Below are positions 4,164 to 6,385 of a stretch of DNA of 6,385 nucleotides, piece by piece. The position numbers and the translations under genes are program-made. Position 1 is the first letter of the stretch. The number at the start of each line of letters is the position of its first letter. The stretch comes from an uncultured Desulfovibrionaceae bacterium (lineage in GTDB: Bacteria > Desulfobacterota > Desulfovibrionia > Desulfovibrionales > Desulfovibrionaceae): contig CASQEL010000124.1 in assembly GCA_949427775.1 (NCBI GenBank), positions 1-6,385 on the forward strand. The letters are read 5' to 3'. Under the pieces are notes generated by a model. The model did no database searches, had not been told where the DNA came from, and saw only the letters and a list, made by a program, of their open reading frames with translations.

Positions 4164-6335
4164 ATGACCATGACTCACGAGCAGCGTATCGCCGACGAAC
4201 TCCGGATTCGGCCCGAACAGGTAGCGGCTGTGGCCCGATTGTTGGCTGAGGATGCCACGGTGCCGTTTATCGCCCGTTACCGGAAAGAGGCGACGGGCAG
4301 TCTGGATGAGGTGGCCGTGACGTCTGTGCGTGATCGCCTGGATGCTCTGCGAGAGCTGGATAAACGGCGCGAGGCCATGCTGGGTTCGCTGGAAGAGCGA
4401 CGGTTGCTGACGGATGCGCTGCGCGCCGCGCTGACGGCGGCCGAAACCATGACCGCCCTGGAAGACTGTTATCTGCCGTACCGGCCCAAACGGCGAACCC
4501 GCGCTTCCATGGCCGGGGAACGGGGATTGGCGCCGCTGGCGGAGCTCCTGTTGCGTCAGGATCGCGGCGTGCTGCCCGAACAGGCGGCCGCCGCGTATGT
4601 GACGCCCCCGGATACGGAAGCCGCCCGCGCCGTGCCGGATACGGCCGCCGCGCTGGCCGGAGCCGGGGACATTCTGGCCGAGCGGGTGGCGGAAGATGCG
4701 ACGGCCCGCAAACGCCTGCGTTCCTTGCTGGCCCGTGACGGCGTGTTGTCCGCCGCCGTGGTCAAGGGCAAAGAAGAGGAGGGGGCCAAATTCCGCGATT
4801 ATTTCGCCTGGGAAGAACCGGCGGCCAAGGCTCCCTCGCACCGGATTCTGGCCCTGTTCCGGGGAGAGGCCGAAGGCGTGCTGCGGCTGCGGTTGCGCCC
4901 CCGGCGGGAAGAAGACGCCTTGCGGCTGCTGCGACGGATGTTCGTGCTGAACGACAGCCCGTGCGGTCGCAAAGTGCAGGCGGCCGTGGACGACGGTTAC
5001 AGGCGCTTGCTGGCCCCGGCTCTGGAAACGGAATTGCGGGCGACGCTGAAGACGCGGGCCGACGCCGAGGCTATCCGGGTTTTTGCCGATAATCTGCGCA
5101 CATTGCTGCTGGCTCCTCCTTTGGGGGCCCGTCGCGTCTTGGCCGTGGACCCCGGTTTTCGCACCGGCTGCAAGATTGTCTGTCTGAGCCGGGAAGGGGC
5201 GCTGCTGGAATATGCCACCGTCAATCCGCACGCCGGTTCCGCCGCCGCCCGCGCCGAAGCCGGAGAGACGGTGCTGCGTCTGCTCCAGGCGCACGGAGCG
5301 GAAGTGGCGGCCGTGGGCAACGGCACGGCCGGACGCGAGACGGAACAGTTTCTGCGCGAACTGCCCGGCTGGCCCGCCGAGGTGCCCGTGGTGCCCGTGA
5401 GCGAAAGCGGAGCCTCGGTATATTCGGCCTCCGAAACGGCGCGGGCCGAATTTCCGGATCTGGATCTCACCTACCGGGGGGCGATTTCCATCGGGCGGCG
5501 GCTCATGGATCCGCTGGCCGAATTGGTGAAGATCGATCCCAAGGCTATCGGCGTGGGGCAGTACCAGCACGACGTGAATCAGGCGGCGCTGAAGCGTTGT
5601 CTGGATGACGTGGTGATAAGCTGCGTCAACGCCGTGGGCGTGGAGGTCAATACCGCCAGCGAACAACTGTTGACCTACGTGTCCGGCCTGGGGCCGACGC
5701 TGGCCAAAAATATCGTTGCCTGGCGGTATAAAAACGGTCCGTTTTCCTCCCGCAAGGAGCTGCTCGACGTGCCCAGACTCGGTCCCAAGGCATTTGAGCA
5801 GGCGGCGGGATTTCTGCGCATCAGGGAGGGGACGAATCCTCTGGACGCCGGCGCCGTGCACCCGGAATCCTATCCGTTGGTGGAGGCCATGGCTCGCGAT
5901 TGCGGAGCCGCCGTGGCGGATCTCATGGCGCGTCCTGAACTGCGACGGAGCATCGATCTCCGGCGGTATGTCTCCGGCGCTGTGGGGTTGCCCACACTGA
6001 CCGATATTCTGGCCGAACTGGAAAAGCCCGGCCGTGATCCGCGTCCGGCCTTCAAACTCTTTTCCTTTGCCGAGGGCGTGCATGGTCTTGAGGATCTCCG
6101 ACCGGGCATGCGTCTGCCGGGCATCGTGACCAACGTCACGGCCTTCGGCGCGTTTGTGGATATCGGGGTACATCAGGATGGGCTGGTGCATATCAGCCGC
6201 CTGGCGGATCGCTTCGTGAAAAACCCCGCCGAGGTCGTCAGCGTGCACCAGGAAGTGACGGTTACAGTGCTTGATGTGGACGCGCGGCGCAGGCGTATTG
6301 CGCTGTCCATGAAAAGCGGCGACGTCCCGCAATAG
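4164..6335 (+). CDS. tex: RNA-binding transcription accessory protein Tex
   Basis: This encodes 723 residues, somewhat shorter than the roughly 770-785 recalled for E. coli and Pseudomonas Tex. The domain order is complete. The N-terminal helical Tex region (1 to about 200) carries VPFIARYRKE (33-42). A YqgF-like RNase H fold follows (about 322-450) with VLAVDPGFRTGCK (325-337), GNGTAGRETE (385-394) and SESGASVYSASE (413-424). The tandem helix-hairpin-helix region (about 500-555) has YVSGLGPTLAKNIV and DVPRLGPKAFEQAAGFLRI. A second HhH-like segment covers about 560-630, and a C-terminal S1 RNA-binding domain (about 648-716) contains GAFVDIGVHQDGLVHISRL. Tex binds nucleic acid, mainly RNA, and is the bacterial relative of eukaryotic Spt6; its role in transcription is known only in outline. 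The YqgF-like domain is thought to be non-catalytic in characterised Tex. Closeness to bioDA suggests co-transcription, but I know of no functional link to biotin. Confidence 0.97.
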   Translation: MTMTHEQRIADELRIRPEQVAAVARLLAEDATVPFIARYRKEATGSLDEVAVTSVRDRLDALRELDKRREAMLGSLEERRLLTDALRAALTAAETMTALEDCYLPYRPKRRTRASMAGERGLAPLAELLLRQDRGVLPEQAAAAYVTPPDTEAARAVPDTAAALAGAGDILAERVAEDATARKRLRSLLARDGVLSAAVVKGKEEEGAKFRDYFAWEEPAAKAPSHRILALFRGEAEGVLRLRLRPRREEDALRLLRRMFVLNDSPCGRKVQAAVDDGYRRLLAPALETELRATLKTRADAEAIRVFADNLRTLLLAPPLGARRVLAVDPGFRTGCKIVCLSREGALLEYATVNPHAGSAAARAEAGETVLRLLQAHGAEVAAVGNGTAGRETEQFLRELPGWPAEVPVVPVSESGASVYSASETARAEFPDLDLTYRGAISIGRRLMDPLAELVKIDPKAIGVGQYQHDVNQAALKRCLDDVVISCVNAVGVEVNTASEQLLTYVSGLGPTLAKNIVAWRYKNGPFSSRKELLDVPRLGPKAFEQAAGFLRIREGTNPLDAGAVHPESYPLVEAMARDCGAAVADLMARPELRRSIDLRRYVSGAVGLPTLTDILAELEKPGRDPRPAFKLFSFAEGVHGLEDLRPGMRLPGIVTNVTAFGAFVDIGVHQDGLVHISRLADRFVKNPAEVVSVHQEVTVTVLDVDARRRRIALSMKSGDVPQ

Positions 6336-6365
6336 AGCAGTTCACGGTTGAAATGCTCCAAAAGA

Positions 6366-6384
6366 TGTGGGGCTCCGCCCCACA
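6366..6384 (+). terminator. Probable terminator hairpin after tex (cut by window edge)
   Basis: A perfect 8-bp GC-rich stem (6366-6373 with 6377-6384) closes a TCC loop, 30 bases after the tex stop. The window ends one base later, so the expected T tract cannot be seen. Its position after the last gene of the plus-strand group makes a terminator the likeliest reading. Confidence 0.6.
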
Positions 6385-6385
6385 C

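Noticed and set aside
2190..6332. A very long open frame on the minus strand (1380 codons) antisense to bioDA and tex
   Set aside because: It is codon-aligned with the two sense genes, so it stays open only because they avoid TTA, CTA and TCA codons, as expected at high GC. bioDA, the 27-base gap and tex share one frame. The product is His/Gln/Gly/Arg-rich with no recognisable domain.
1..6385. CRISPR arrays, insertion sequences, phage genes, defence or toxin-antitoxin systems
   Set aside because: No spaced direct repeats, transposase or integrase motifs, terminal repeats with duplications, or toxin-like small gene pairs were seen. The genes are housekeeping or cofactor genes.

Overview
The window looks like chromosomal DNA of a GC-rich obligate anaerobe, most likely a Desulfovibrionaceae-type sulfate reducer. 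That placement is inferred from three things: a biotin synthase with an anaerobe-type cysteine pattern, a fused BioD-BioA protein, and a CAU tRNA close to the elongator tRNA-Met sequences I recall from Desulfovibrio. No database search was possible.

Left part (1-416): no protein gene is convincing here. A perfect 15-bp inverted repeat lies at 17-53. A minus-strand tRNA with anticodon CAU occupies 173-249, with a candidate promoter at 288-316 and a strong intrinsic terminator at 105-148. Two further small hairpins (261-276 and 330-353) lie between the tRNA and the next gene.

Small gene (417-701, minus): a 94-residue basic protein of unknown function. Its layout resembles the PC4-like nucleic-acid-binding proteins of the YdbC type. 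It is transcribed toward the tRNA and away from the biotin genes.

Divergent intergenic region (702-975): candidate promoters point both ways. The better one (871-899) faces the biotin genes and carries a perfect palindrome between its -35 and -10 boxes.

Biotin operon (976-4136, plus): bioB is followed, with a 4-base ATGA overlap, by a single gene that fuses dethiobiotin synthetase (BioD) to DAPA aminotransferase (BioA). Together the two proteins cover the last three steps of biotin synthesis: KAPA to DAPA (BioA), DAPA to dethiobiotin (BioD) and dethiobiotin to biotin (BioB). BioF and the pimeloyl-forming genes are not in the window.

Right part (4164-6385, plus): tex, encoding the RNA-binding transcription accessory protein, begins 27 bases after bioDA with its own ribosome binding site, so it may be read from the same transcript. 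A GC-rich hairpin after tex at the window edge is probably the end of this unit.

Most of the region is ordinary housekeeping and cofactor metabolism. The points most worth a second look are the BioB cysteine layout, the tRNA with a weak 1-72 pair and a T-stem mismatch, the small PC4-like protein, and the palindrome inside the biotin promoter.
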